Part shown: one piece after another, positions 1-6,260 of the stretch
How the letters are laid out: the number at the start of each line of letters is the position of its first letter
Numbering within the stretch: position 1 is the first letter of the stretch
Assembly: GCA_002450905.1 (NCBI GenBank)
Contig: DKAT01000063.1
Location: forward strand, 17,091 to 23,764
DNA: 6,674 nucleotides
Direction: 5' to 3'
DNA from: Spirochaetia bacterium UBA6919
GTDB taxonomy: Bacteria > Spirochaetota > UBA6919
Notes under the pieces: model-generated
Databases searched by the model: none
The model's input: only the letters and a program-made list of their open reading frames with translations
Told to the model about the DNA's origin: nothing
Translations under genes and position numbers: made by a program

Positions 1-52
1 ATGAAGTGTTTGTAACCAAAATGACTACATTTAAAAAAAATTGAGGATTTTT

Positions 53-1216
53 TTAGAAATTGATGAGGTAAACGAGGTCTATGAATAAGCCATCCTGAAA
101 GCGATTTGTCCCTGTATTAATAGGGATAGTAATATCCTTTCGTCCAAAAATATATTCCACAGTGAAGATAAAGTACTTGGTGAATCCAATGGATGTACCC
201 ACAATAAGTAAATCGGTTGTACTACTACCTCTTCTATGGATCCAGCTATAATTCCCGTGAATGTTCACCCAGCTTATCCACTTGGAGTTGAGATTCTGGA
301 GAGGCTTGATGGCAAGTCCCACCATATATCCCTGATATTTTGATAGATTAGTGGTATAATTCTTTTTATCCAGATCCGCATTCACGTATTGAGCCAGTAT
401 CCAGACAAAATCTTTGAATGTTCCTACACTCCATTTATACTCAAGATCCATCTCATACATAAAGTACTTGCTGTCATCTCTATCAGGTAGACTGACATCC
501 CCAATAATTATTGATCCACCCAGGGCTAAAGATATGTTCTTTGTTTTAATAGTCCCCCTTAGTCGTCCTACAAAACTATCCCGCTCTTCATAATTTTGTT
601 CAATGGAAAGATCTTTGGGTCCACCGAAAAAACTCCCGTTATGACCATTACTTTTGTTAAAATATCCTGCCTGAATCTGGAGATAAAAATATTTTGAAAG
701 GGAATACGTCCCGTCAAAGACAACCCCATAATCCGAATCATAGATAAGTCCCGCATAGTAGAAGTAGTTTAAAAACCACGTGTTGTCAATTTGGAGTCCA
801 AAAGGAGTTCGTATGATACCAATTTTTAAATAGGTCTCTCCAAAAGGGAGTTTAGCATAAAAATACCCCTCTTCCATGTACTGAAAAGACTCATTAATGA
901 TGTAAAACAGGTGAATACCATAATTCTTATAAGAGGCATCCAATATAATCCCCAGTATATTCAAGTGCATCGTAGCCCACTTATCCCCATTGATCTCCTT
1001 CTTCGCACCATCATTGGTTTTAATCGCGGTGAAGACATCAAAAATCCCTTTTAGTTCAAACTTAGGCTTATCTTCTTTCTTTTCAGATTTCGTTACCGAG
1101 TTTGGAAAAGAGAAATTACTTGGAAATAGTACTAAAATCATGATTAGGACAGGTATTACGTAATTATAAATCAACATAATTCCAAAGATTGGGTGCCTGG
1201 ATATTTTTTTTGTCAT
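53..1216 (-). CDS. Outer-membrane beta-barrel (porin-like) protein
   Basis: Probable outer-membrane channel of about 387 residues. After a basic n-region (TKKISRH) comes a long hydrophobic stretch (about residues 9-33), which fits a signal peptide, then a charged linker (KSEKKEDKPK). The mature part opens with FELKGIFDVFTAI, the kind of first strand seen in phosphate-selective/DcaP-like porins. It continues with alternating aromatic-rich strands and Gly/Asn/Asp turns, and ends in LVYLINF with a terminal Phe, the usual BAM-recognised signature. The start is uncertain. ATG at 1216 is chosen because it supplies the basic n-region. GTG at 1225 is also open, and ATG at 1177 would overlap the regulator stop by only 14 nt, which suits translational coupling. 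No start has a good Shine-Dalgarno. The gene overlaps the 3' end of the response regulator gene on the same strand, so co-transcription is very likely. Substrate unknown; the porin assignment rests on strand pattern, not recognised homology. Confidence 0.72.
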   Translation of the reverse strand: MTKKISRHPIFGIMLIYNYVIPVLIMILVLFPSNFSFPNSVTKSEKKEDKPKFELKGIFDVFTAIKTNDGAKKEINGDKWATMHLNILGIILDASYKNYGIHLFYIINESFQYMEEGYFYAKLPFGETYLKIGIIRTPFGLQIDNTWFLNYFYYAGLIYDSDYGVVFDGTYSLSKYFYLQIQAGYFNKSNGHNGSFFGGPKDLSIEQNYEERDSFVGRLRGTIKTKNISLALGGSIIIGDVSLPDRDDSKYFMYEMDLEYKWSVGTFKDFVWILAQYVNADLDKKNYTTNLSKYQGYMVGLAIKPLQNLNSKWISWVNIHGNYSWIHRRGSSTTDLLIVGTSIGFTKYFIFTVEYIFGRKDITIPINTGTNRFQDGLFIDLVYLINF

Positions 1217-1829
1217 GAGTACCACGCCAGATATGGGCTCGAGCCGTATTGACAGTTATATTAAGTTCACTGGCAATATCTTCTAAAGGGATTCCACGGA
1301 GATATTGGTTTATAATCGCCTTTTGTTGGGGTGAAAACTTCTTTGTCTCCTCGATATAATCTTCCACAGCCTGAACAAGTCCTATAATATCAATCTTATT
1401 TTTATGTTTTAAACGAAGGGATACCAGTTGTTCATCGGGTTCACGGTAAGAAGTGATGATTTTATCAATTAAAATCTCTGCTCTGGTACCTTTTTCAATA
1501 TAATCTGCACCAATTTTCTGTGCTTCAGATAAGTTTTTCGAATCAGGATGCCCTGTCATAATAATCACATGGATATTGGGATTCTTCTCCTTAATCTTTC
1601 TGGCACACTCAAGACCGCCCTGGCAATTCTCATCCTTACTAAGTCGAATATCAATAAGGCACACATCAGGTTGAAATGGGGAATTCAGTGATTGGATAAA
1701 ACTTGTTGCATTGTCATACTCATTGTAAAACCAGATCCTCTCATCTTTAGAGATAATCTCCTTAATAGAATCCCTATAGGACTTTTGATCATCCACAATA
1801 CTCACTTTAATTCTCTTATTATTACTCAT
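1164..1829 (-). CDS. Response regulator, NarL/LuxR-type
   Basis: A 221-residue two-component response regulator. The receiver domain (about 6-125) has the acidic pair D13/D14, phospho-acceptor D60 in LIDIRL, T92 in MTGH and K113 in IEKGT, so all catalytic positions are present. After a charged linker comes a C-terminal helix-turn-helix (about 165-202), with FSPQQKAIINQYLRGIPLED leading into the IASELNITVNTARAHIW recognition part. This resembles the LuxR/GerE fold (or a sigma region 4-like HTH). The start is well placed, with GAGG at 1834-1837 a few bases upstream. It is divergent from the histidine kinase gene at 1966, which is its obvious partner, since HisKA_3-type kinases usually pair with NarL-type regulators. 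The porin gene overlaps its 3' end, so the porin is a natural member of the regulon. DNA binding at the CATAGGTCA motifs in the shared promoter is inferred. Confidence 0.9.
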   Translation of the reverse strand: MSNNKRIKVSIVDDQKSYRDSIKEIISKDERIWFYNEYDNATSFIQSLNSPFQPDVCLIDIRLSKDENCQGGLECARKIKEKNPNIHVIIMTGHPDSKNLSEAQKIGADYIEKGTRAEILIDKIITSYREPDEQLVSLRLKHKNKIDIIGLVQAVEDYIEETKKFSPQQKAIINQYLRGIPLEDIASELNITVNTARAHIWRGTHDKKNIQAPNLWNYVDL

Positions 1830-1850
1830 ATAACCTCAAAATGAAATCAA

Positions 1851-1859
1851 TGACCTATG
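1851..1859 (-). promoter_or_regulatory. CATAGGTCA motif, regulator-side copy
   Basis: The minus strand reads CATAGGTCA here, in the 5' leader of the regulator gene, about 21 nt before its start codon and just downstream of the predicted transcription start. An identical copy in the same orientation relative to its gene lies before the kinase. Likely an operator for the response regulator (inference). Confidence 0.5.
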
Positions 1860-1868
1860 TTGACTTTA

Positions 1869-1895
1869 ATTATAATATTTAAAAAAAAATGTCAT
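1869..1895 (-). promoter_or_regulatory. Candidate promoter for regulator-porin operon
   Basis: On the minus strand, ATGACA (1895-1890) lies 15 bp before a perfect TATAAT (1874-1869). With a 17-bp spacer the -10 would be TAATTA instead. Transcription would begin near 1862, just ahead of the CATAGGTCA motif. The spacer is short and the region AT-rich, so the exact elements are uncertain. Confidence 0.45.
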
Positions 1896-1905
1896 GTAAT
1901 AAAAT

Positions 1906-1933
1906 TTGTTACTATTTTTTTATAAAATATGAT
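1906..1933 (+). promoter_or_regulatory. Candidate promoter for histidine kinase gene
   Basis: TTGTTA (1906-1911), a 16-bp spacer and TATGAT (1928-1933) form a reasonable sigma-70-like promoter. The predicted start is near 1940, just ahead of the second CATAGGTCA copy. TATAAA at 1921-1926 is an alternative -10. Confidence 0.4.
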
Positions 1934-1944
1934 ATCTTTCTCCC

Positions 1945-1953
1945 CATAGGTCA
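1945..1953 (+). promoter_or_regulatory. CATAGGTCA motif, kinase-side copy
   Basis: CATAGGTCA is identical to the copy at 1851-1859 read on the other strand, giving a 9-bp perfect inverted repeat flanking the divergent promoters. It ends 12 nt before the kinase ATG and immediately precedes the ribosome binding site GGAGG (1957-1961). It could act as a transcriptional operator, or in the mRNA near the ribosome binding site. Confidence 0.5.
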
Positions 1954-1965
1954 AATGGAGGATAT

Positions 1966-4413
1966 ATGAGAATCCTGTTTTTTTTCATACTATTCATCAC
2001 CTTGACAAAATGTACTCTGGATTACCGTCCCCACCAAATCCTTCGTATCGCCATCGATCGCCATGATAACCACTATATCGTCTCAAGAGACCCGAAAGGT
2101 CAATACCTTATAGAAAAATATGATAAAGATTTTAAGAGAATATGGATCTATGATAAGTATGGTCGGGGAGCAGGAGATCTCTATTACGCAGCCTGTCTTA
2201 TAGTGGATGATAAGGGGAATGTTTATTTAAAAAATGATGTCATTGGTATTCACGGGGGATATGAAGAGGAGCAGATATTAAAACTGGATTCTAAAGGGAA
2301 TTTCATTCGCTATCTCCTCAGGCATCATTATAATGAGAAGGAACAGAAGGATATGACTCTCCACCACGCCTTTCAGGGATTTCATATTAGAGAGAATCGA
2401 CTCTATTTCTCATCTTTAACCAAGGGATATATCGTTTGGTCTATACCACTAGATGAACAGGAAATTATTACAGAGAAGCACAAACCAAAATCCCTTATTC
2501 AATATCACTATAAGGATAAAAAAAATATCTATGGCGATGTGACAAGTGATTCTAAATATATCTACTTCTCGGATATCACAGCGGATAAGATTATTAAAAT
2601 TCATAGAAACACAGGGAAGACGATTTCTTCGGATAGATTTACGGATACAGAACCTTTGAATGATCCATTTTATATGACCATACGGGATAATAGCCCATTG
2701 GTTGTGGGGGATGTCAGCACCAGACGTTTAATCCTTTTAAATAGAGATACATTAAACCCCATCTGGACAGTCTTACTTAGGAATTCTAAAAAAGATTTTC
2801 TTTTGGGAAATGTGATTATGAATTCAAAGAATGATATCATCGCTCTGGATCAAATTAAAGGAGAATTGCACTACTATAATCTCAATGGAAAACACCTTAA
2901 GATCATAAGAACTTTTCACAGAACATCCTATAACCTACCCCTTGGGGTTATCATTGCTATAGGGTTGAGTATCGTCATATATTATACCAGACGCTCTATA
3001 GGAGAACACCTTAGGAATATCCGTTTTACTTTCTTCTCAAAACAAGTCATTTTATTTGTTCCAATGATCATCCTGGCAACTTTATTAACTGGATATCTTA
3101 TCTATCAAAGTATGAGTGCAGTTTTTGAGAATCAGGTGAAAGAGAAACTCATGGGGATTGCCTCCAGTATTGCCTATAGCCTCCCTGTAAAGGAATTCAA
3201 TGAACTAAACAGAGAAACAAGGATTTTAACCCCGCAATATGAGGAGGTTTATAAGAAAGTCTCCCATCTGGTCTATTCAAGAGGACTGGGATTTACAGAT
3301 AAACTTGAGTTTCGCTGGCATAAAGTGGTGGATGGAAATCTCTACTATGGTGTGGACCGCTATCGGGGTGGGATTATGAGTGCATTCTTTGTTCAGAACA
3401 AAAGATATTTGAATGCTGTGAAAACTCACAGGGTTGATATATTCGTATATGAAAATCTATTTTTCCACAGGGAGTATCTCGTCGCCCTCATCCCCATAAT
3501 ATCACCTGATGGGAATTTTAGTCTGTTTGCTCTCCAGGAAGACGCTGTGATCTTTGATGAATTAAAAGAAAAGATATTTATTCAAGTCCTGCAAATCATG
3601 ATTATTATTGTTATACTAATGATACTTGTCTTGATCCTCTATTCCAGAATGACTACCCGTCCTTTACAAAATCTATCCAAACATCTATCGGGAGTCACTC
3701 AAGGGAAACTTCAGCCTATCGACATGAGGATTCGTAGGGATGAGATCGGAGACGTAGCAAGAGCTTATAACTATATGGCAGACGAGATGATTAAGAAACA
3801 AAAGCAGTTATCCAATATCGAAGTGAATATCCACGGATCAATTAAAAATAAATTAGACTCAGCCAGAAATTATATTGATAATTACATTTCATCGTATCTT
3901 GGAGCAAGAGATGGGCAATTTGAGGAGTTAAATCATGTCTATAATCTCATCACCCATTGCAGTAAGGAGGGAGTGAATATCATGAATACCCTACGACACA
4001 TCAACTATAATGTCCAGCAATTATCAGAAGATCTTGAATACAAGGCATACAACGCCTTTAATACTTTAATTAAAATCCCTTATTATATCCAATTCAATCA
4101 TCTAAACACCTCAATAATCATAAGACCTGATTTGGTACAATATATTTTGGATGTTTATGACGAGATATTAAATAATATAGTAAAGCATTCGAAGGCTACT
4201 GAGGTGATCATCCAACTTGAAATGAATAAAAATCTCCTTAGACTCTCTGTAAAGGATAATGGAATAGGTTTTGATCCTAAGTCAAATAAAAAGAACTATT
4301 CATATGGTATCGATATGATGAAAGAACGCTCACAGGATCAGGAATCTAAATTAACCATTCAGTCCATACCTGGTGAGGGAACTTTTTTAGAACTTGAAAT
4401 ACATGCAGGATAA
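1966..4413 (+). CDS. Membrane histidine kinase with propeller sensor
   Basis: An 815-residue sensor kinase. The N-terminus has a hydrophobic leader ending in LTKC (Cys16); a lipoprotein site is possible, but Lys before the Cys is unusual. Residues about 25-315 carry roughly six repeats of a D/N-x-G/N-x-Y...I.K.D..G pattern, like NHL/SMP-30-type beta-propellers. Membrane segments lie at about 325-341, 361-382 and 538-560. Residues 383-537 form a second, probably periplasmic, domain. HAMP is at about 561-612 (TTRPLQNLSKHLSGVTQGKL; DEIGDVARAYNYMADEM). The likely phospho-acceptor is H623 in NIHGSIKNKL, matching the HisKA_3 LHDxxxxxL pattern except that the acidic residue after His is Gly. The ATPase domain has an N box (E733, N737), G1 DNGIGF (764-769), G2 GIDMMKERS (781-789) and GEGT (803-806). 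GGAGG at 1957-1961 sets the start. The divergent response regulator is the probable partner; the signal sensed is unknown. Confidence 0.9.
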   Translation: MRILFFFILFITLTKCTLDYRPHQILRIAIDRHDNHYIVSRDPKGQYLIEKYDKDFKRIWIYDKYGRGAGDLYYAACLIVDDKGNVYLKNDVIGIHGGYEEEQILKLDSKGNFIRYLLRHHYNEKEQKDMTLHHAFQGFHIRENRLYFSSLTKGYIVWSIPLDEQEIITEKHKPKSLIQYHYKDKKNIYGDVTSDSKYIYFSDITADKIIKIHRNTGKTISSDRFTDTEPLNDPFYMTIRDNSPLVVGDVSTRRLILLNRDTLNPIWTVLLRNSKKDFLLGNVIMNSKNDIIALDQIKGELHYYNLNGKHLKIIRTFHRTSYNLPLGVIIAIGLSIVIYYTRRSIGEHLRNIRFTFFSKQVILFVPMIILATLLTGYLIYQSMSAVFENQVKEKLMGIASSIAYSLPVKEFNELNRETRILTPQYEEVYKKVSHLVYSRGLGFTDKLEFRWHKVVDGNLYYGVDRYRGGIMSAFFVQNKRYLNAVKTHRVDIFVYENLFFHREYLVALIPIISPDGNFSLFALQEDAVIFDELKEKIFIQVLQIMIIIVILMILVLILYSRMTTRPLQNLSKHLSGVTQGKLQPIDMRIRRDEIGDVARAYNYMADEMIKKQKQLSNIEVNIHGSIKNKLDSARNYIDNYISSYLGARDGQFEELNHVYNLITHCSKEGVNIMNTLRHINYNVQQLSEDLEYKAYNAFNTLIKIPYYIQFNHLNTSIIIRPDLVQYILDVYDEILNNIVKHSKATEVIIQLEMNKNLLRLSVKDNGIGFDPKSNKKNYSYGIDMMKERSQDQESKLTIQSIPGEGTFLELEIHAG

Positions 4414-4494
4414 TTACATTAAGGCAGAATGAAAGTTTTAATTGAAATAAAAATTATCCATACTATTCTCGATTAAGGAAATGCATACAATCAA

Positions 4495-4513
4495 TTAGAT
4501 CATGATAATCTAA
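4495..4513. promoter_or_regulatory. 19-bp dyad upstream of parA
   Basis: TTAGATCATGATAATCTAA is symmetric at 8 of 9 positions around G4504, with a central ATCATGAT. It lies about 45 bp upstream of a possible -10 (TATAAT, 4559-4564) for the partition operon. ParA proteins with an N-terminal HTH usually autoregulate at such sites, so it is a candidate operator, or part of a centromere. Function is inferred. Confidence 0.4.
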
Positions 4514-4558
4514 ATCCTTCATCAAAAATCATATACCATATATAAATATTTTTTACAC

Positions 4559-4564
4559 TATAAT
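4559..4564 (+). promoter_or_regulatory. Possible -10 box for parA operon
   Basis: A perfect TATAAT about 60 bases before the ParA start codon. No good -35 hexamer lies at 16-18 bp, and the region is AT-rich, so chance occurrence is possible. Confidence 0.25.
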
Positions 4565-4626
4565 GATGCAATAAAATTTGCTTCATGGTTTACATTTTTA
4601 TATTATTATTCATTGGGAGGACTCTA

Positions 4627-5535
4627 ATGAATAAATTTTATACAGTTGAAGAATATGCAAAATTAAAAAATGTTACAGATAAAACAGTTTATGAATGGGT
4701 AAAGGAAAATAAATTAAATGAAATTAACCTCAGCCATAAAATATCAAAACTAGTTTATGAACCTACTGACTCTACAAAAAAAAATATCGCTATAATTGCT
4801 TTTTCTAACCTTAAAGGAGGATGTGGTAAAACTACTTTAGCAACACATTTTGCTGCATTATTATCAATAATAGGTTTTAAAGTTCTATTAATTGATACAG
4901 ATCACCAAAATCAATGTTCAATGTTTTTTCCACAGCAGCCATATGAACTTACAATTGTTGATGTTCTAAAAGGTAAGATAAATATTCAAGATTGTATCTA
5001 CAAAACATCTACTAAGACCTCTGAGATAGATATAATTTATAGTGATTTTGCTTTATCACTTTTTGTTCCAATGCTAAATGACCGAGACAGGCTTAAAAAA
5101 TCTATCGACCCAATTATCGATAATTATGATTTTATTATAATTGACACCAGCCCAAACTTTGATATCGTAAGTCAAAATGTAGCGCGTATATCTACCCACA
5201 TTATCATTCCAATTAAATTAGAAACTCTTCACATCCAAGGTATGGAACATAATTTACTAGGTCTTGAACAAGTTGCACAAATAGATACAAATAAAGTTAT
5301 TGGTATAATGCCAAATATTGTAGAACTTCAATTAGCACAACAAAGGGCAATTTTTAACTTACTTAGTGAGAAATATCCTAATTTACTTTTTATGCATGAA
5401 GGACTCCTTATACCCAAAGATCCTGAGCTACCAAAAGTTGTAGATTTTAATACCACTATTTTTGATTTCAGACCGAAATCAAGAGGGAGTTCTGCTATAA
5501 AAAGAGCTTTACATGAAACATTAAGGAGAATTTAA
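4627..5535 (+). CDS. parA: ParA-type partition ATPase with N-terminal HTH
   Basis: A 302-residue deviant-Walker ATPase for plasmid segregation. Residues 4-31 (FYTVEEYAKLKNVTDKTVYE...) are a MerR/excisionase-like helix-turn-helix, suggesting DNA binding and autoregulation. The Walker A motif is KGGCGKTT (63-70) with signature K63 and K68. Walker A' is LLIDTDHQNQCS (D90, D92), where the usual DPQGN reads DHQNQ. Walker B is FIIIDTSPN with D173. The start is ATG 4627, because GGGAGG at 4615-4620 is correctly spaced; the longer reading from 4585 has no ribosome binding site and would put a hydrophobic tail before the HTH. The length is intermediate between small type Ib ParAs and large type Ia ones. 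The stop overlaps the next start (TAATG), so the partner is translationally coupled. Chromosomal Soj-like function is less likely, given the non-canonical partner and the initiator gene downstream. Confidence 0.9.
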   Translation: MNKFYTVEEYAKLKNVTDKTVYEWVKENKLNEINLSHKISKLVYEPTDSTKKNIAIIAFSNLKGGCGKTTLATHFAALLSIIGFKVLLIDTDHQNQCSMFFPQQPYELTIVDVLKGKINIQDCIYKTSTKTSEIDIIYSDFALSLFVPMLNDRDRLKKSIDPIIDNYDFIIIDTSPNFDIVSQNVARISTHIIIPIKLETLHIQGMEHNLLGLEQVAQIDTNKVIGIMPNIVELQLAQQRAIFNLLSEKYPNLLFMHEGLLIPKDPELPKVVDFNTTIFDFRPKSRGSSAIKRALHETLRRI

Positions 5536-6149
5536 TGAGTTCTTACGAAGATAGATTAAAAAAGGGAAGTTACACTGCTAATTTACTTCAAAAAGGTAAT
5601 ACCTATAGAAAAGAACTTACTGAACCAGAATTTTCAGAAGATATCCCAGAAAATATTGAAGAAATAGAATTACAAATTAACTCATTAAAAAATAGAATGT
5701 GGGAAGTATCTTGGTTAATTGGTAAACGATTATTAGTTGTAAAAGATAAACATTTAGAAGGAACAGAATTTCTAAGTATTAGTGATTATGCAAAAAGTAA
5801 ATTCGGTTTTGAAAGAAGAACCACATATCGTTTTATGTTTATTGCCAAACATTTTGATCAAGTGACCGCGCGGACACTTGGTTCAAAATTAAGATTACTC
5901 GAACCTCTCAATGAAGATAAGAGAAATGCATATCTTGAATGGATGAAAAATGATAATCCTACTTTTAGAGAAATAGAATTGAAAATCAAGGAAGAAAATA
6001 AAAAAGATCCTATTTCAAAAGAAAAATTTTTAATAAATAAAAATTTACTTAAAGTAGACTTTCAGCAAATAGGTACATCAATACCTGAAAATAAGACTGA
6101 TGATTTTTTAAGAGAGCTTGAAGAATTAATTAAAAAATATATTTTATAA
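5535..6149 (+). CDS. Putative ParB-like partition partner, non-canonical
   Basis: A 204-residue, charged, soluble protein; a family could not be named with certainty. Its start overlaps the ParA stop by one base (TAATG), with AAGGAGA at 5523-5529 inside parA. This position is where a centromere-binding partner normally sits. There is no ParB/Srx nuclease-like N-domain (no GERR-type box). Instead there is a flexible N-terminus (1-38), a helical segment with WEVSWLIGKRLL (57-67), and a HTH-like stretch ISDYAKSKFGFERRTTYRFM (82-101) followed by FIAKHF. This resembles the DUF3102-type pattern (IGxxL...W...fgfsxrTaxrfMxiA) found in plasmid and phage proteins. The C-terminus is coiled-coil-like (EIELKIKEENKK; FLRELEELIKKY). 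Codon use is strongly AT-rich, like parA. The expected role is binding the centromere and stimulating ParA; this rests on context. Confidence 0.65.
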   Translation: MSSYEDRLKKGSYTANLLQKGNTYRKELTEPEFSEDIPENIEEIELQINSLKNRMWEVSWLIGKRLLVVKDKHLEGTEFLSISDYAKSKFGFERRTTYRFMFIAKHFDQVTARTLGSKLRLLEPLNEDKRNAYLEWMKNDNPTFREIELKIKEENKKDPISKEKFLINKNLLKVDFQQIGTSIPENKTDDFLRELEELIKKYIL

Positions 6150-6172
6150 TACATTTATTAATTAAAAAATAT
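6125..6172 (+). repeat. 16-bp direct repeat, two copies
   Basis: ATTAATTAAAAAATAT occurs perfectly at 6125-6140 (inside the last codons of the parB-like gene) and again at 6157-6172, a 32-bp period or about three helical turns. It could be iteron-like, an UP-element/bending sequence, or a small duplication. Confidence 0.6.
6145..6150 (+). promoter_or_regulatory. Possible -10 box for rep leader transcript
   Basis: TATAAT overlaps the parB-like stop codon, preceded by A/T-tract sequence but no good -35. A start near 6157 would give a transcript including both leader ORFs. No terminator is visible after the partition genes, so read-through could also supply the leader RNA. Confidence 0.25.
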
Positions 6173-6185
6173 CAATGGAGGTAAA

Positions 6186-6200
6186 ATGTGGGATCCATAA
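6186..6200 (+). CDS. Four-codon leader ORF MWDP
   Basis: ATG-TGG-GAT-CCA-TAA with the best ribosome binding site of the leader (GGAGG at 6177-6181, four bases before ATG). The stop is directly followed by the ATG of the next small ORF, so a terminating ribosome could restart there. The peptide itself probably has no function. Short enough to be fortuitous, but a strong Shine-Dalgarno before it needs an explanation. Confidence 0.4.
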   Translation: MWDP

Positions 6201-6238
6201 ATGCAAAATCCTCTTAAATCCGGCAAGATTAAAGAGGA
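6199..6238 (-). terminator. Intrinsic terminator of the antisense RNA (hairpin A)
   Basis: Minus-strand stem TCCTCTT-T-AATC (6238-6227) pairs with GATT-T-AAGAGGA (6220-6209) around loop TTGCCG: 11 base pairs with one U-U mismatch, followed directly by TTTTGCATTT. The U-tract follows only on the minus strand, so it terminates leftward transcription; on the plus strand it is a plain hairpin within the leader ORF. Confidence 0.6.
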
Positions 6239-6247
6239 CTATATCTT
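6200..6247 (-). ncRNA. Candidate antisense (counter-transcribed) RNA
   Basis: Predicted RNA of about 45-50 nt, starting near 6247 and ending in the U-tract after hairpin A. It is almost entirely one stem-loop with loop UUGCCG, complementary to loop CGGCAA of the leader mRNA. It covers most of the first half of the 19-codon ORF. Small, highly structured antisense RNAs opposite initiator leaders are the standard copy-number regulators of many plasmids. It is shorter than most of these (often 60-100 nt). Support is promoter plus terminator geometry only. Confidence 0.5.
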
Positions 6248-6260
6248 TAAGACAGTATAA
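6201..6260 (+). CDS. 19-residue leader peptide, candidate
   Basis: Reads MQNPLKSGKIKEDYIFKTV. It starts immediately after the TAA of the four-codon ORF and would rely on restart from it. The ORF runs through hairpin A and stops (6258-6260) inside the loop of hairpin B, so its translation would melt A and disturb B. Known analogues by arrangement are repY of IncI-type and tap of IncFII plasmids, whose translation is needed for initiator expression and is blocked by antisense RNA. No sequence similarity to those is claimed. Confidence 0.4.
   Translation: MQNPLKSGKIKEDYIFKTV

Larger units (their letters stand above)
4414..4626. other. AT-rich gap between kinase and ParA genes
   Basis: No credible gene. 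No GC-rich hairpin with a T-run is seen after the kinase stop. The stretch holds the operator-like dyad at 4495-4513, a possible -10 at 4559-4564 and the ParA ribosome binding site. Codon and base composition become more AT-rich beyond it. Confidence 0.6.

Noticed and set aside
1..52. Possible terminator after the porin-like gene
   Set aside because: On the minus strand AAAAAA and TTTTTTTT flank TCCTCAA, but an A/T-only stem is too weak to call, and the window ends there.
273..283. DnaA-box-like TTATCCACT
   Set aside because: Single imperfect match inside the porin-like coding region, far from the initiator; no cluster.
568..756. 62-codon ORF inside the porin-like gene
   Set aside because: Lies in another frame of a convincing coding region, with no recognisable domain or ribosome binding site.
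4429..4476. 15-codon ORF after the kinase (MKVLIEIKIIHTILD)
   Set aside because: Only a weak AAGG before it, very short, with no structural context to support translation.
4585..4626. Longer ParA start at ATG 4585
   Set aside because: No ribosome binding site before it, and it would add a hydrophobic tail (MVYIFILLFIGRTL) ahead of the HTH. GGGAGG at 4615-4620 clearly serves ATG 4627.
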